A stretch of DNA of 64,000 bases from Nitrosopumilus sp. b1. Lineage in GTDB: Archaea > Thermoproteota > Nitrososphaeria > Nitrososphaerales > Nitrosopumilaceae. Shown here in pieces: positions 1-7,844 of this stretch. Position numbers and translations under genes: made by a program. The stretch's first letter is position 1, and each line of letters starts with the position of its first letter. The stretch covers positions 213,915-277,914 of the forward strand of contig NZ_MU078723.1 in assembly GCF_014078545.1 (NCBI RefSeq). Reading direction: 5' to 3'. The notes under the pieces are model-generated. The model was not told the DNA's origin and made no database searches. It worked only from the letters and a program-made list of their open reading frames with translations.

Positions 1-350
1 TTTGCAGAACCTGTTCCAGTAGTACTCATAACTATATGATCATATTTTCCACTCTTTGCAATCTTTACTGTTTCTAGACCAGGCCAACCCCTTACAACTC
101 TGGAATTAAATTTGACTCTTTTCTTGTCTGCAATCTTTTTTGCATTTTGTGTGATAGTTTTTCCTTCCTGTAAAAGCTGCTTATCATATGCCTTTGTTCT
201 GGGTCCACCTGCAGGCACATGTGGTATTACATGCAATCCAGTAATTACTCCATCAGTTAGACTTGCAAGGTTTAGTGCATTATCAAGTGCCTTTAATGAT
301 TGACGCGAGCCATCCAAAGGAACTAAAATTTTTTTAAATTGGTTTACCAT
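1..350 (-). CDS. Universal stress protein (UspA family), 3' end outside window
   Basis: The reverse strand reads from an ATG at 350 to the window edge without a stop, giving about 116 residues of a UspA-fold protein. The N-terminus has the family strand KILVPLDGS (residues 7-15). The visible C-terminal part contains HIVMSTTGTGSA, which matches the start of the UspA nucleotide-binding motif G-2x-G-9x-G-[S/T]. UspA proteins are cytosolic ATP-binding or redox-stress proteins; the specific role here is unknown. The gene is divergent from the CBS-domain gene at 450. The stop codon lies beyond the window, so length and any second Usp domain cannot be judged. Confidence 0.9.
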   Translation of the reverse strand, partial: MVNQFKKILVPLDGSRQSLKALDNALNLASLTDGVITGLHVIPHVPAGGPRTKAYDKQLLQEGKTITQNAKKIADKKRVKFNSRVVRGWPGLETVKIAKSGKYDHIVMSTTGTGSA

Positions 351-449
351 GCCATGATGCAAATATTCCTAATTATTAAGATGACAGCAAATTTCACTGC
401 TGGTAATCAGCTGGTGTTTTTTATAATGTAAAAAAAATGTCAGTTCATC

Positions 450-1298
450 TTGTCCACAATTAATGATCTAATGAAACCTCCCATCACAATTAAAAAAAAT
501 GCAAACTGCTATGACGCAATCAGGGCTTTACTTGATAAAAAAATCAGCAGGCTACTAGTTGAGAATGAAGATAACATCATAGGGATTGTTACACAAAAGG
601 ACATTGGGTTATTTCTTCTAAAAGATACAACCGATAGGAATCTTGAGCAAATACCCCTCAAGGAGATAATAAAACCACTAAAATCAATTCAAAAATCTGC
701 CAGCGTTAATGAATGTGCTCAATTTATGCTTGAAAATCAGTTTGGCTCAATTGGAGTTTCAGATGGAACAAAAATCATTGGAATTATAACAAAAACAGAC
801 CTTGCAAGATACTTTCAAGAAACTTATTCCCAGAGAAAAATTGTTGGCGAGTATATGTCACCGTATTATGCGTGGGCATATGATGACACTCCCCTATACA
901 TAATTGTAAAAAAGATGATCGATGAGAAGATTTCAAGAGTAATTCTTCGGGATCATAATGAAATCCCTATTGGAATACTGTCATTTAGGGACCTGTTTAG
1001 AACTGCGTTGCTAGCAGGACAAGAAAAAGATGTACTGGATAATGCAGATCCTGCAATATCTGTAGTCTTTGCAAGAAAGGGATTCCTATCTGAATCAGGA
1101 TTTGGTGGAACTACAAATGCAAGAGAGATAATGAAGGATGAAATCACCACTGTAAACTATGATGATGACCTTGCAAAGGCGTGTTCTGTTTTAAATGAAA
1201 ACAAAATTCATGGTGTCGGGGTACTGTCAAAAAACGGTTCATTGATCGGAATGCTAAGTAAAACAGACATTATCAAGGCACTAGCGTTTATTGATTAA
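450..1298 (+). CDS. Four-CBS-domain protein
   Basis: This 282-residue protein consists of four consecutive CBS motifs (about residues 1-65, 68-125, 128-190 and 220-282). Recurrent landmarks are SRLLVEN, GIVTQKDI, GIITKTDLA, GILSFRDLF and GMLSKTDI. Paired CBS domains bind adenosyl nucleotides (AMP, ATP, SAM) and usually act as energy or ligand sensors. There is no attached catalytic domain, so it probably regulates a partner in trans. The TTG at 450 is chosen because a TATA-like TTTATAAT lies about 26 nt upstream and the first CBS helix starts at once; the upstream ATG at 437 is out of frame and stops after eight codons. Confidence 0.85.
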   Translation: MSTINDLMKPPITIKKNANCYDAIRALLDKKISRLLVENEDNIIGIVTQKDIGLFLLKDTTDRNLEQIPLKEIIKPLKSIQKSASVNECAQFMLENQFGSIGVSDGTKIIGIITKTDLARYFQETYSQRKIVGEYMSPYYAWAYDDTPLYIIVKKMIDEKISRVILRDHNEIPIGILSFRDLFRTALLAGQEKDVLDNADPAISVVFARKGFLSESGFGGTTNAREIMKDEITTVNYDDDLAKACSVLNENKIHGVGVLSKNGSLIGMLSKTDIIKALAFID

Positions 1299-1302
1299 GA
1301 TA

Positions 1303-2298
1303 TCACTTTTGAATAATTGTCAGATCTTCTGATGTATCAATCTCGCTAAATTCTGATTGCTCTTCAAATGGTTTTGTTTCGTTCTGATTGTTAGTAAAGC
1401 AAAATACTTTGGATTCTATCCAATTTGCTTCATCAAGGCTAAATTTTGAGCCGCATTTACTACATATAAAATTCTGATGTGGAGTTTGGAATCGTTGATC
1501 ACATTCATTGCAGATGTAAAAGTCATTCATTACTCGATAATCGCCACCAATAATTTTGATTCTTTTATTACACTTTGGGCATTGTTCGTTATCGTATGTA
1601 TCATGAGTGCTGATGTTTCCGCAGTCATAGTGCTCAATCAATGTATCCCTCCTGAAATTTTGTCCACCACATGAATCACATGAAAAAATTGAGATATTAT
1701 TTACAGAATTGCAATCACGACATCCAATTTCTCTAATCTTGCTTACTTCGTAAATGACAGATTTTTCTTGTTGTCTTCTTAAAAATGGTAGTAAAGATTT
1801 TGGGTCATAGTTACAGTATTCTGCAAGTCTAACCACGCTTGTCTTTTTTAACGAACGTAGTATTTCTAAGACTCGTCTTCCATCAATTCCAATGTTGTTA
1901 AATTCGTCAACCTCTTTTTGGATGGTTTCTAAAACGTGATTCACACTTGATAAGCGAAGTGGCTTTTGCAGATAATGAAATACGCCCATTGAGAATAATT
2001 GTCTAATCTTTGGGTCCTTTCTATCCAACGAAGTTTCGATTATAATTTTGACGTCAGGTGCTATAGCAAATAGTTTTGAGATTAATCCAGCAGCAGTATT
2101 ATCAGGTAAATGATACCCAAGAAAGACAATAGGGTCTCGTTTTTCTAATGCCAATCCTTCAAATGTCTTTATTCCCGATTCGGCGTTTTCGCATACAAGA
2201 ATTTTAGAAAAACCCATTCTTTTCAGATACTGTGTGAGTAGTAAGTTTACAGGAATGCTGTGCTCTATTATTAGAACATTTGAATCAGTAATGGACAA
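1303..2298 (-). CDS. Degenerate receiver domain with thaumarchaeal zinc-ribbon output domain (TackOD1-like)
   Basis: Residues 1-125 have a CheY-like receiver fold, but the phosphoacceptor Asp is replaced by Gly61 (VFLGYHLPD) and the acidic pair is reduced to Glu12. The conserved Lys112-Pro113 (LQKPLR) remains. The C-terminal half carries clustered CxxC/CxxCG knuckles (CRDC, CDSCGG, CPKC, CNEC, CSKCG) with the pattern LIEHYDCG and GDYR. This fits the thaumarchaeal output domain TackOD1, seen fused to receivers in this lineage. It probably acts as a phosphorylation-independent nucleic-acid or protein-binding adaptor. The TTG start at 2298 is supported by a TATA box (CATAAATA on the minus strand, 2325-2332) 27-34 nt upstream. 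Confidence 0.8.
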   Translation of the reverse strand: MSITDSNVLIIEHSIPVNLLLTQYLKRMGFSKILVCENAESGIKTFEGLALEKRDPIVFLGYHLPDNTAAGLISKLFAIAPDVKIIIETSLDRKDPKIRQLFSMGVFHYLQKPLRLSSVNHVLETIQKEVDEFNNIGIDGRRVLEILRSLKKTSVVRLAEYCNYDPKSLLPFLRRQQEKSVIYEVSKIREIGCRDCNSVNNISIFSCDSCGGQNFRRDTLIEHYDCGNISTHDTYDNEQCPKCNKRIKIIGGDYRVMNDFYICNECDQRFQTPHQNFICSKCGSKFSLDEANWIESKVFCFTNNQNETKPFEEQSEFSEIDTSEDLTIIQK

Positions 2299-2464
2299 TC
2301 ACTCTTTTGATTTTTTTAGATTATTTATGGCGGATTGGTTACACAATAAACGAGCTAATTCAATCAAACTATATTAGAAGATCTCAATACCATTCTGAAA
2401 TTATTATATTATCATTATTGGAAATTGTAAGTGTATATTTATCTAAAAAGGAAATCTGAATAGT

Positions 2465-2830
2465 ATGGAAGAATCAAAAGAAAATTTACAAATAGTCTGT
2501 GACAAACTGCTAAAGAGTAGAAGTATCAGATTTGCAGGCTTTCTAGATTACATGGGAAATCTTGTTGCAGGAGGATTCAGAAGTGATGTGGAACCACTAA
2601 AGGATGATGCTGAGCGCAAAAAGATGTTTATCGAGGCAGTTCTAAGGGTCAGAACTAGACAAGACTTTGATGAGAACTTGGGCCCAGTATCATATGCTGC
2701 TGCACGAAGAAAAAACGTTGTGACAATGACTCTTCCTTTTAAGAAACACGTATTGTTCCTATCACTTGAAGAAGACATCAATATTGATCAGATGGGTCAA
2801 AAGATAGTGCAGGCTTGTAATGAGAGTTAA
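2465..2830 (+). CDS. Small thaumarchaeal protein, DUF6659-like
   Basis: This 121-residue protein has alternating helices and strands (RFAGFLDYMGNLVAGGF, then VVTMTLPFKKHVLFLSLE), as in roadblock or profilin-like alpha/beta folds. It resembles the protein at 18290-18673 in layout: a sensor-like GFLD/CDMEG strand, a YAAARR or YEKLRR segment, then a hydrophobic strand. I believe the family is the thaumarchaeal DUF6659, but I cannot confirm that by search. The stop is 2 nt before the VIT-family transporter, so the two are likely co-transcribed and it may modulate transport or signalling. A TATA box (TATTTATC) centred near 2438 supports the leaderless ATG. Confidence 0.65.
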   Translation: MEESKENLQIVCDKLLKSRSIRFAGFLDYMGNLVAGGFRSDVEPLKDDAERKKMFIEAVLRVRTRQDFDENLGPVSYAAARRKNVVTMTLPFKKHVLFLSLEEDINIDQMGQKIVQACNES

Positions 2831-2832
2831 TC

Positions 2833-3516
2833 ATGAGATGGCATTTTCAGGATTTTATTTATGGCTCAATTGATGGCGCAGTAACAACATTTGCAATTGT
2901 TGCAGGAGTAGTAGGAGCATCATTATCACCAAACATCATACTAATTCTAGGATTTGCAAATTTGTTTGGAGATGGCTTTTCGATGGCTGTATCAAATTAT
3001 CAAGCATCAAAGGCTCACAAAGAGTACATTGCAATGATGAGAAAAAAAGAAGAGTGGTCAATTGACAACTTGGAGGAACAAGAGAGGCAGGAAATCAGAG
3101 ATATTTACTCTAAAAAGGGATTCAAGGATGAGCTTTTAGAAGAAATCGTTAGAATGATCACATCTCGAAGAAAGGTTTGGGTTGACACCATGATGCGAGA
3201 AGAGCTGGGCCTTGTTGATGATGAAAAAAAGCCCCTAGATTCAGCACTGAGTACATTCTTTGGCTTTAATGTTATAGGATTGATTCCCTTGTTGCCATTT
3301 GTCTTCTTTTTAATTTTAGATTGGCAAGTTGATGGGTTGGCATTTTTGTGCTCAGTAGTATCCACAGGGGCAGCATTTTTTCTAGTTGGCATGATCAAAG
3401 GAAAGATAGTCAAAAAATCAATCTGGAGTTCAGGACTATTTACTTTGTTAATAGGTGGAAGTGCGGCATTTGTTGCATATATTGTAGGATACGGACTACA
3501 CCTTATCGTAAAATAA
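2833..3516 (+). CDS. VIT1/CCC1-family Fe(II)/Mn(II) transporter
   Basis: This 227-residue membrane protein starts with the hallmark of the vacuolar iron transporter family, an early TM with GSIDGAVTTFAIVAGVVGAS, then GFANLFGDGFSMAVSNY. A Glu-rich cytoplasmic segment (about residues 60-125, with KEEW, LEEQERQE and LLEEIV) corresponds to the metal-binding domain. Three more TM segments follow (about 135-160, 165-190, 200-225), giving the usual five. Such proteins move Fe(II) or Mn(II) out of the cytosol in exchange for protons. It is convergent with the Dps gene, so an iron export function and an iron storage function sit side by side. Confidence 0.88.
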   Translation: MRWHFQDFIYGSIDGAVTTFAIVAGVVGASLSPNIILILGFANLFGDGFSMAVSNYQASKAHKEYIAMMRKKEEWSIDNLEEQERQEIRDIYSKKGFKDELLEEIVRMITSRRKVWVDTMMREELGLVDDEKKPLDSALSTFFGFNVIGLIPLLPFVFFLILDWQVDGLAFLCSVVSTGAAFFLVGMIKGKIVKKSIWSSGLFTLLIGGSAAFVAYIVGYGLHLIVK

Positions 3517-3523
3517 AAAATGA

Positions 3524-4027
3524 TTATGGAATGGTTGCTCGAAGCATCCAAGCCATCTTTTCATGGTTTTCCATAAGACCCGTCAGAAAGTCACTTGTTC
3601 CCATGTCGTTGAACTCTTCGTCACACCTTGCAAGGTCTTTTCTTAAAGATTGAATGATTGACTCGTGGTCTGCAATCAGATTCTTTACCATCTGAGTATC
3701 AGAAGGATAAACACCTGGCTGTTCTTGCAATCTGGAATGAGATTTCATCTCCTCTAATGTTCCAATTGCTTTTCCACCGAGTTGTCTGATTCGTTCTGCC
3801 ACGTCATCTATGAATACTGCAAGCTGATCATACTGACCCTCAAAGAATTTGTGATAGTCATTAAAGTGCGGACTGATAACATTCCAGTGATAGTTTCTAG
3901 TCTTTGTAACTAAAACATATTCATCAGCTAGAAGTTTTGTCAGCATTGATATCACTGCTTCACGGTCGTTTTCTTGAAGTCCAATGTTTACGTCATCTTC
4001 AATCATTTTGTCTATTTTTTGTGCCAT
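3524..4027 (-). CDS. dps: Dps ferritin-like DNA-protection protein
   Basis: The 167-residue four-helix protein has the complete Dps ferroxidase set. His47 in NYHWNV, His59, Asp74 and Glu78 reproduce the H-x11-H-x14-D-x3-E spacing of E. coli Dps (H51, H63, D78, E82). Dps dodecamers oxidise Fe(II) with H2O2, store ferric iron and protect DNA from Fenton damage. The gene has its own promoter with a TTAGCACTAG element 17 nt upstream of the TATA box, the first member of the regulon described below. It is convergent with the VIT-type metal transporter (8-nt gap). Confidence 0.92.
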   Translation of the reverse strand: MAQKIDKMIEDDVNIGLQENDREAVISMLTKLLADEYVLVTKTRNYHWNVISPHFNDYHKFFEGQYDQLAVFIDDVAERIRQLGGKAIGTLEEMKSHSRLQEQPGVYPSDTQMVKNLIADHESIIQSLRKDLARCDEEFNDMGTSDFLTGLMENHEKMAWMLRATIP

Positions 4028-4049
4028 TATCTAACAGCTGCCATTTTCA

Positions 4050-4087
4050 TATTTATGCATTATATGAAAACAATCTAGTGCTAAAAA
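4050..4087 (-). promoter_or_regulatory. Dps promoter with CACTAG element
   Basis: Read on the minus strand, TTAGCACTAG (4075-4084, extended by further T to 4087) is followed by a 17-nt gap and a TATA-like CATAAATA (4050-4057), centred about 26 nt before the ATG at 4027. This is promoter A of ten sharing the element and spacing. Confidence 0.75.
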
Positions 4088-4480
4088 TTAATAATAAATT
4101 CTGTCTTGTAACATTGCTTTACCATATTTTGATTTTTTGATTATTTCAAAAAGAAAATCCATCTCGTTTGGCTTGAAGATTACAGCGACGGGTTCATAAC
4201 GACGGATTTTTTCTGCGAGTTGCATTTCATGATGGGCAGTAACTACAATTATTTTTGCATTTGGATCATAAGTTTTAATTTTTTCAATTCCGTATCCGCC
4301 ATCAAACTTAGGCATCATGATATCCATAATTACAAAATCAGGCATGGATTTTTTATAGAGACAAAAAGCTTCATCCCCATTTCGTGCATGACCCAAAACA
4401 TCAAAACCTTTTGCACGAAATAATTGTTCCCATGTTTCAGTGATGGTAGGTTCATCATCAATTAGTATGACGCTCGTCAA
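4088..4480 (-). CDS. Stand-alone response regulator receiver domain
   Basis: A complete CheY-type receiver of 130 residues. Acidic pocket Asp8/Asp9, phosphoacceptor Asp53 (VIMDIMMP), Thr81 and Lys103 (IFKPN) are all present. There is no output domain, so it acts by protein contacts. It is closely similar in layout to the receiver at 35922-36305 (same residue numbers for all active-site positions). A TTG start at 4480 is used, with an AT-rich TATA-like stretch (TTTAAAAATT on the minus strand) upstream. No histidine kinase is adjacent. The 3' end abuts the Dps promoter element. Confidence 0.88.
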   Translation of the reverse strand: MTSVILIDDEPTITETWEQLFRAKGFDVLGHARNGDEAFCLYKKSMPDFVIMDIMMPKFDGGYGIEKIKTYDPNAKIIVVTAHHEMQLAEKIRRYEPVAVIFKPNEMDFLFEIIKKSKYGKAMLQDRIYY

Positions 4481-4557
4481 TGAATTAAATTACAATTTTT
4501 AAATAATATCTAGATGTGTGTAATTGGATTACATACATAAAATTGAAAAAATAGGCA

Positions 4558-5934
4558 TCAGATTGGTTTTCCACGATACTGATGTCGAATTACTTTATGG
4601 AATAGATTATGCGATGCAACAACTGTCAGTGAAGCAATTGCGATTCCAATAAAGTTTCTAATGGTCATCATCTCATTTGGCTGTTGAGCTATTAACGACA
4701 TTTGAAAGACAACATAATAGTTATCAAACAACCAAAACGCCAACGTAACCCAAGACAAAACGCCTGCTATGAAATAGCCTAGCCGGGTTTTGTTTCTAAC
4801 AAAAATTATTGCTGCAATAATTGTTACGTACCAGATGGCAGAACCTAATAGCCACATTGGATTAAAGACATCTACCCGGTCATCTAACCAATAATAGCTG
4901 GTACCAACAATTGCAAGAGCAATCAAAGAGACCACTAGAATGTTTTGATTTATCTTAAAACTTGAGCGCTCCTCAATCAATTCTGCAGTTGGAGGGTTTT
5001 TTGCCATATCCTTTGTTGCAACATCTATTGATTCACGCACGGATTTGAGGCGTAATGGGATTATTTTGGTAATAGAATCATCCTGAACGACAGTATCATG
5101 AACAAGACTATCAATTAATGGTCTTGCCAAGGAAGCCTTTACTGGAGTTATCAAGTCCACCCAATAAGATGAAAGCCTTGTTGTTAAAAATGGAATTTGA
5201 ATTACAAACAAGTTTTTGTTCAAATAAGCAGAATATGATCTCATTATTTCCTCGTATGTCATCAAGTCAGGTCCACCAATCTCGAAAATCTTTCCGGCTG
5301 TTTCTGGATGTTCCATGCAGCCAACAAGATACGACACCACATCATCAACTGCAATTGGTTGGGCAAGTGACTTGACCCATTTTGGGCACACCATTATTCG
5401 TAGTCGTTCAACTAAATATCGTAACATAGCATAGGAGCCTCCCCCTGCACCAATAATCAAAGAAGCCCTAAGTTCTGTTACTTGAACACTTCCAGATGCA
5501 AGTATTTGACCCACTTCCTTTCTGCTCTGCATATGTGGAGACAGTTCAAGACTGTCATTTACAAGACCGCCAAGATAGATTATTCTTTTGACACCTGCAC
5601 GTGTTGCAGCTTTTAGAAAGTTTTGAGCTTGTGTTTTTTCACGTTTGATAAAATCCTTCCAATCAGATTTACTTCCCTCCATTGAGTGAAGTAGGTAAAA
5701 TGCAACTTCAATTCCTTCCATTGCACTTGTCAAGGAATCGATATCAAAGACATCAGCCTGTACATATTTTACGTTTTTTTCATCAGAAAGTTTTCTCCTT
5801 GACATTCCCTTTATGGTGTAATTATTTTCAGAAAGAGTTTTGATGAGTCTCGCACCAATAAATCCAGTTGCCCCAGTAACAAGAATGTTGTAGGGCTTTT
5901 TTTGCATGTGTTGCTGGGTAGACTGCTGCTCCAT
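4558..5934 (-). CDS. NAD(P)-dependent SDR (NmrA/complex-I-39kDa type) with C-terminal membrane domain
   Basis: Residues 15-300 form an atypical short-chain dehydrogenase with the Rossmann motif VTGATGFIGARLIK and later QADVFD and AFYLLHSM, typical of the NmrA/NDUFA9-like group. The SDR catalytic Tyr-x3-Lys is not obvious, so it may bind nucleotide as a sensor or scaffold. Residues about 330-450 contain four predicted TM helices. The gene follows a 66-residue membrane protein by 1 nt and is probably the last gene of an operon starting at 6193 under a CACTAG-element promoter. SDRs of this kind are often found near photolyase genes in bacteria, which fits the stress/light context here (inference). 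Confidence 0.8.
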   Translation of the reverse strand: MEQQSTQQHMQKKPYNILVTGATGFIGARLIKTLSENNYTIKGMSRRKLSDEKNVKYVQADVFDIDSLTSAMEGIEVAFYLLHSMEGSKSDWKDFIKREKTQAQNFLKAATRAGVKRIIYLGGLVNDSLELSPHMQSRKEVGQILASGSVQVTELRASLIIGAGGGSYAMLRYLVERLRIMVCPKWVKSLAQPIAVDDVVSYLVGCMEHPETAGKIFEIGGPDLMTYEEIMRSYSAYLNKNLFVIQIPFLTTRLSSYWVDLITPVKASLARPLIDSLVHDTVVQDDSITKIIPLRLKSVRESIDVATKDMAKNPPTAELIEERSSFKINQNILVVSLIALAIVGTSYYWLDDRVDVFNPMWLLGSAIWYVTIIAAIIFVRNKTRLGYFIAGVLSWVTLAFWLFDNYYVVFQMSLIAQQPNEMMTIRNFIGIAIASLTVVASHNLFHKVIRHQYRGKPI

Positions 5935-5935
5935 T

Positions 5936-6136
5936 TTATCTCATCGCTTCAAGTTTTGCAATCTTGGCTTTCCTTGCCTTTAGTCCTAAACCAGTAGTGA
6001 TTCCACCGATTACTAACCAAAGTACTCCTCCGGCTTGAAATGCAGATATTAGATTTGGATCGAGTGCCCCTGCAGCAAAAAAGCTTGCAGCAAGACCCAA
6101 GAGTGAAACTCCAGAGATAATCAGCACCTTATCCAA
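5936..6136 (-). CDS. Small two-TM protein
   Basis: This 66-residue protein has two hydrophobic helices (about residues 4-23 and 32-51) and a basic C-terminal tail (GLKARKAKIAKLEAMR). No family is recognised. A TTG start at 6136 directly follows the stop codon of an 18-codon mini-ORF (TAGTTG), suggesting translational coupling. It is 1 nt upstream of the membrane-anchored SDR gene, so the two products may form a membrane complex (inference). Confidence 0.7.
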   Translation of the reverse strand: MDKVLIISGVSLLGLAASFFAAGALDPNLISAFQAGGVLWLVIGGITTGLGLKARKAKIAKLEAMR

Positions 6137-6193
6137 CTAAGTCTCTCTCCAGTTATCAGTTTGAGGTATTCTTTTGAATTGCTTTTGCTTCAT
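6137..6193 (-). CDS. 18-residue leader mini-ORF
   Basis: The ATG at 6193 opens MKQKQFKRIPQTDNWRET and stops immediately before the TTG of the 66-residue membrane protein. A TATA box (TTTAAATA on the minus strand, 6216-6223) is centred 26 nt upstream, so the first codon of a leaderless transcript would be this ATG. It is either a true micro-protein or a device that brings ribosomes to the following TTG. Conservation across relatives would decide. Confidence 0.5.
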   Translation of the reverse strand: MKQKQFKRIPQTDNWRET

Positions 6194-6215
6194 AGTGGAA
6201 TTGGTGCTCTTATTT

Positions 6216-6253
6216 TATTTAAAATAGTGCTAATGTGAATATCTAGTGCCCAA
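6216..6253 (-). promoter_or_regulatory. Promoter of SDR operon with CACTAG element
   Basis: On the minus strand TTGGGCACTAG (6243-6253), a 19-nt gap and the TATA box TTTAAATA (6216-6223) precede the mini-ORF start at 6193. A second degenerate copy TTAGCACTAT (6224-6233) abuts the TATA box. The distal element overlaps the stop codon of the gene at 6254. Confidence 0.7.
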
Positions 6254-6604
6254 CTAATTAGGAATAAAGTCAGAGATGTTAGTCTTAGAGACTTTCAGCC
6301 CAGGAATGGTTTTGTCAATAAATGATGCAACAATCCCCAATGAGGATTTTACACCGTTGGTCTTTTCAGGATCAGTCCCAGGGTACAACCGCACGGTGGT
6401 CTTTTGCTCATTTGTTGAAATTTCAATGAGAAAATCTTGATGCTTCTCATCTATAACGACTGCTGGAAGAAGCATCTTTCGCTTTTCATTATCGATATAC
6501 ACCTCAGTTACCTTAATCAAGTAAGGTTCTTTTTGCATAATTGGATTAAATTTTTCATACAACTCTTGGAGGTTAATCTTTTTATCAAATACTACATGAG
6601 GCAA
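6254..6604 (-). CDS. Conserved-looking protein of unknown function (116 aa)
   Basis: A soluble alpha/beta protein with strands YLIKVTEVYID, KMLLPAVVID, FLIEIST and TTVRLYPG, ending in a hydrophobic IPGLKVSKTNISDFIP. I do not recognise the family. It uses a TTG start at 6604, and a TATA-like CTTTATGA on the minus strand lies about 20 nt upstream. Unlike its neighbours it lacks the CACTAG element, so it may not belong to the same regulon. Confidence 0.65.
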   Translation of the reverse strand: MPHVVFDKKINLQELYEKFNPIMQKEPYLIKVTEVYIDNEKRKMLLPAVVIDEKHQDFLIEISTNEQKTTVRLYPGTDPEKTNGVKSSLGIVASFIDKTIPGLKVSKTNISDFIPN

Positions 6605-6716
6605 AACTTTTCACGACCGTTCATAAAGTAGAATAATTCATGTGTGTTTTTAAAATGATTCATTAGAAATTCATGGTGCCAACAATATTTAGAGGATAGG
6701 AAAAGAAGGTGATTTA

Positions 6717-6754
6717 TTTTAGCACTAGAGAAAAAAGTAGTTTTGTTTTAAATA
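6717..6754 (+). promoter_or_regulatory. Promoter of zinc-ribbon/TFB operon with CACTAG element
   Basis: TTTTAGCACTAG (6717-6728), an 18-nt gap, then TATA box TTTAAATA (6747-6754), centred 25-26 nt before the ATG at 6776. Confidence 0.75.
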
Positions 6755-6775
6755 AATAATAGAGTACAGTTAGGT

Positions 6776-6937
6776 ATGAACAGTTCACATGTTTTAGCAC
6801 AGAAGTTTGATGATGAGAATCACATTGTTGTTAATAGAACCCTAAAGATCTGCATCAATTGTGGATATGATGAAGTGGACAAAACAGAATTTAGCTTATC
6901 GTGCGAGAATTGCGGAACAACTATGTTTTTTGAGTAA
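6776..6937 (+). CDS. 53-residue zinc-ribbon protein
   Basis: The ATG at 6776 opens a short protein with two Cys knuckles, CINCGY (about residues 26-31) and CENCGTTMFF (about 43-52), forming a complete zinc ribbon. The TATA box at 6747-6754 places its ATG exactly where a leaderless transcript should start. It is followed after 10 nt by the TFB gene, whose own N-terminal ribbon looks degenerate. The small ribbon could therefore assist the TFB in trans (inference), or be an independent adaptor. Confidence 0.7.
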   Translation: MNSSHVLAQKFDDENHIVVNRTLKICINCGYDEVDKTEFSLSCENCGTTMFFE

Positions 6938-6947
6938 GGTGAAAAAA

Positions 6948-7844
6948 ATGAATCATAAAGAAGATTGTACTAGACTAGAATTAATTACAGATTCGGGAAC
7001 TGGCGAAGTAAATTGTAAAAATTGTGGCTCTGTGCTTAATGAAAAACCAATTGAATCTGCATCCAGTTTTAAAACAAATGACGATGGTGTTGATATCAAT
7101 CAAACAGGACCGCCAACTAGCATCAAGTTTGCAGACATGGGCCTGTCCACACAAATAGGTATTGCAAATAAGGACTCGACTGGAAAATTTCTCAATGGCG
7201 AGAATAAGCGAATATTCCATAGATTAAGAATTTGGGACAAACGCTCAGTAAGTAAGTCCCATAATGCATCATACGCCAAAGCATTTACACTTTTAGATTC
7301 ACTCAAGACAAAACTTTCCCTTCCAGAGTCAGTCATACAAAAGTCTGCTCTTCTTTACAGAAAGAGTGTGGCAAAAAGAGTACTTATCGGCAGATCAACT
7401 GCAGAGATATTGTGCTCTGTTGTGTACCTAGCCTGTAGGCTAAGCAACACTCCTCGCTCTATACAAGATATTTCAGAAGCTGCAAATATCAAGAAAAAAG
7501 CATTGCAGAGAATCTACAGAATGCTACTAAGGGAGCTAGATGTTAAACCAGAAACGTTTAGCCCAACGGACTTTGTCAATAAGATATCATACCATGTTGA
7601 TGCATCTGAGCAATCAAGAAGACTAGCCATTGAAATTCTAGATACATCAATAAAATTGGGACTCTGTGAAGGAAAGAATCCAGTAGGACTAGCATCAGCC
7701 TCAGTATATTTGGCTGCAGCAAAACATGGAGAATCTGTCTCACAGGTCGATATTTCAAAAGTTTCTGGAATCAGTGCAGTAACAATTAGAGAAAGAGCAA
7801 AATTACTAAAGAAGGTCGCAGATAAAATGGGTGCTAAGAGTTGA
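6948..7844 (+). CDS. tfb: Transcription initiation factor B (TFB)
   Basis: A 298-residue archaeal TFIIB homologue. The N-terminal ribbon reads LITDSGTGEV then CKNCGSVL, but the usual first CxxC is reduced to His3 and Cys7. The linker region IGIANKDSTGKFLNGENK corresponds to the B-reader. Two cyclin repeats follow (about 95-190 and 200-295), with SAEILCSVVYLACRLSNTPR-like and ASASVYLAAAKHG segments. The ATG at 6948 (GTG at 6939 is a close alternative) gives the normal TFB length. TFB recruits RNA polymerase to TBP-bound promoters. Thaumarchaea encode several TFBs; this one is itself downstream of a CACTAG-element promoter, suggesting a condition-specific factor. Confidence 0.93.
   Translation: MNHKEDCTRLELITDSGTGEVNCKNCGSVLNEKPIESASSFKTNDDGVDINQTGPPTSIKFADMGLSTQIGIANKDSTGKFLNGENKRIFHRLRIWDKRSVSKSHNASYAKAFTLLDSLKTKLSLPESVIQKSALLYRKSVAKRVLIGRSTAEILCSVVYLACRLSNTPRSIQDISEAANIKKKALQRIYRMLLRELDVKPETFSPTDFVNKISYHVDASEQSRRLAIEILDTSIKLGLCEGKNPVGLASASVYLAAAKHGESVSQVDISKVSGISAVTIRERAKLLKKVADKMGAKS

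Noticed and set aside
112..303. 63-codon plus-strand frame opposite UspA
   Set aside because: It is antisense to clear UspA coding sequence with the conserved VPLDGS strand.
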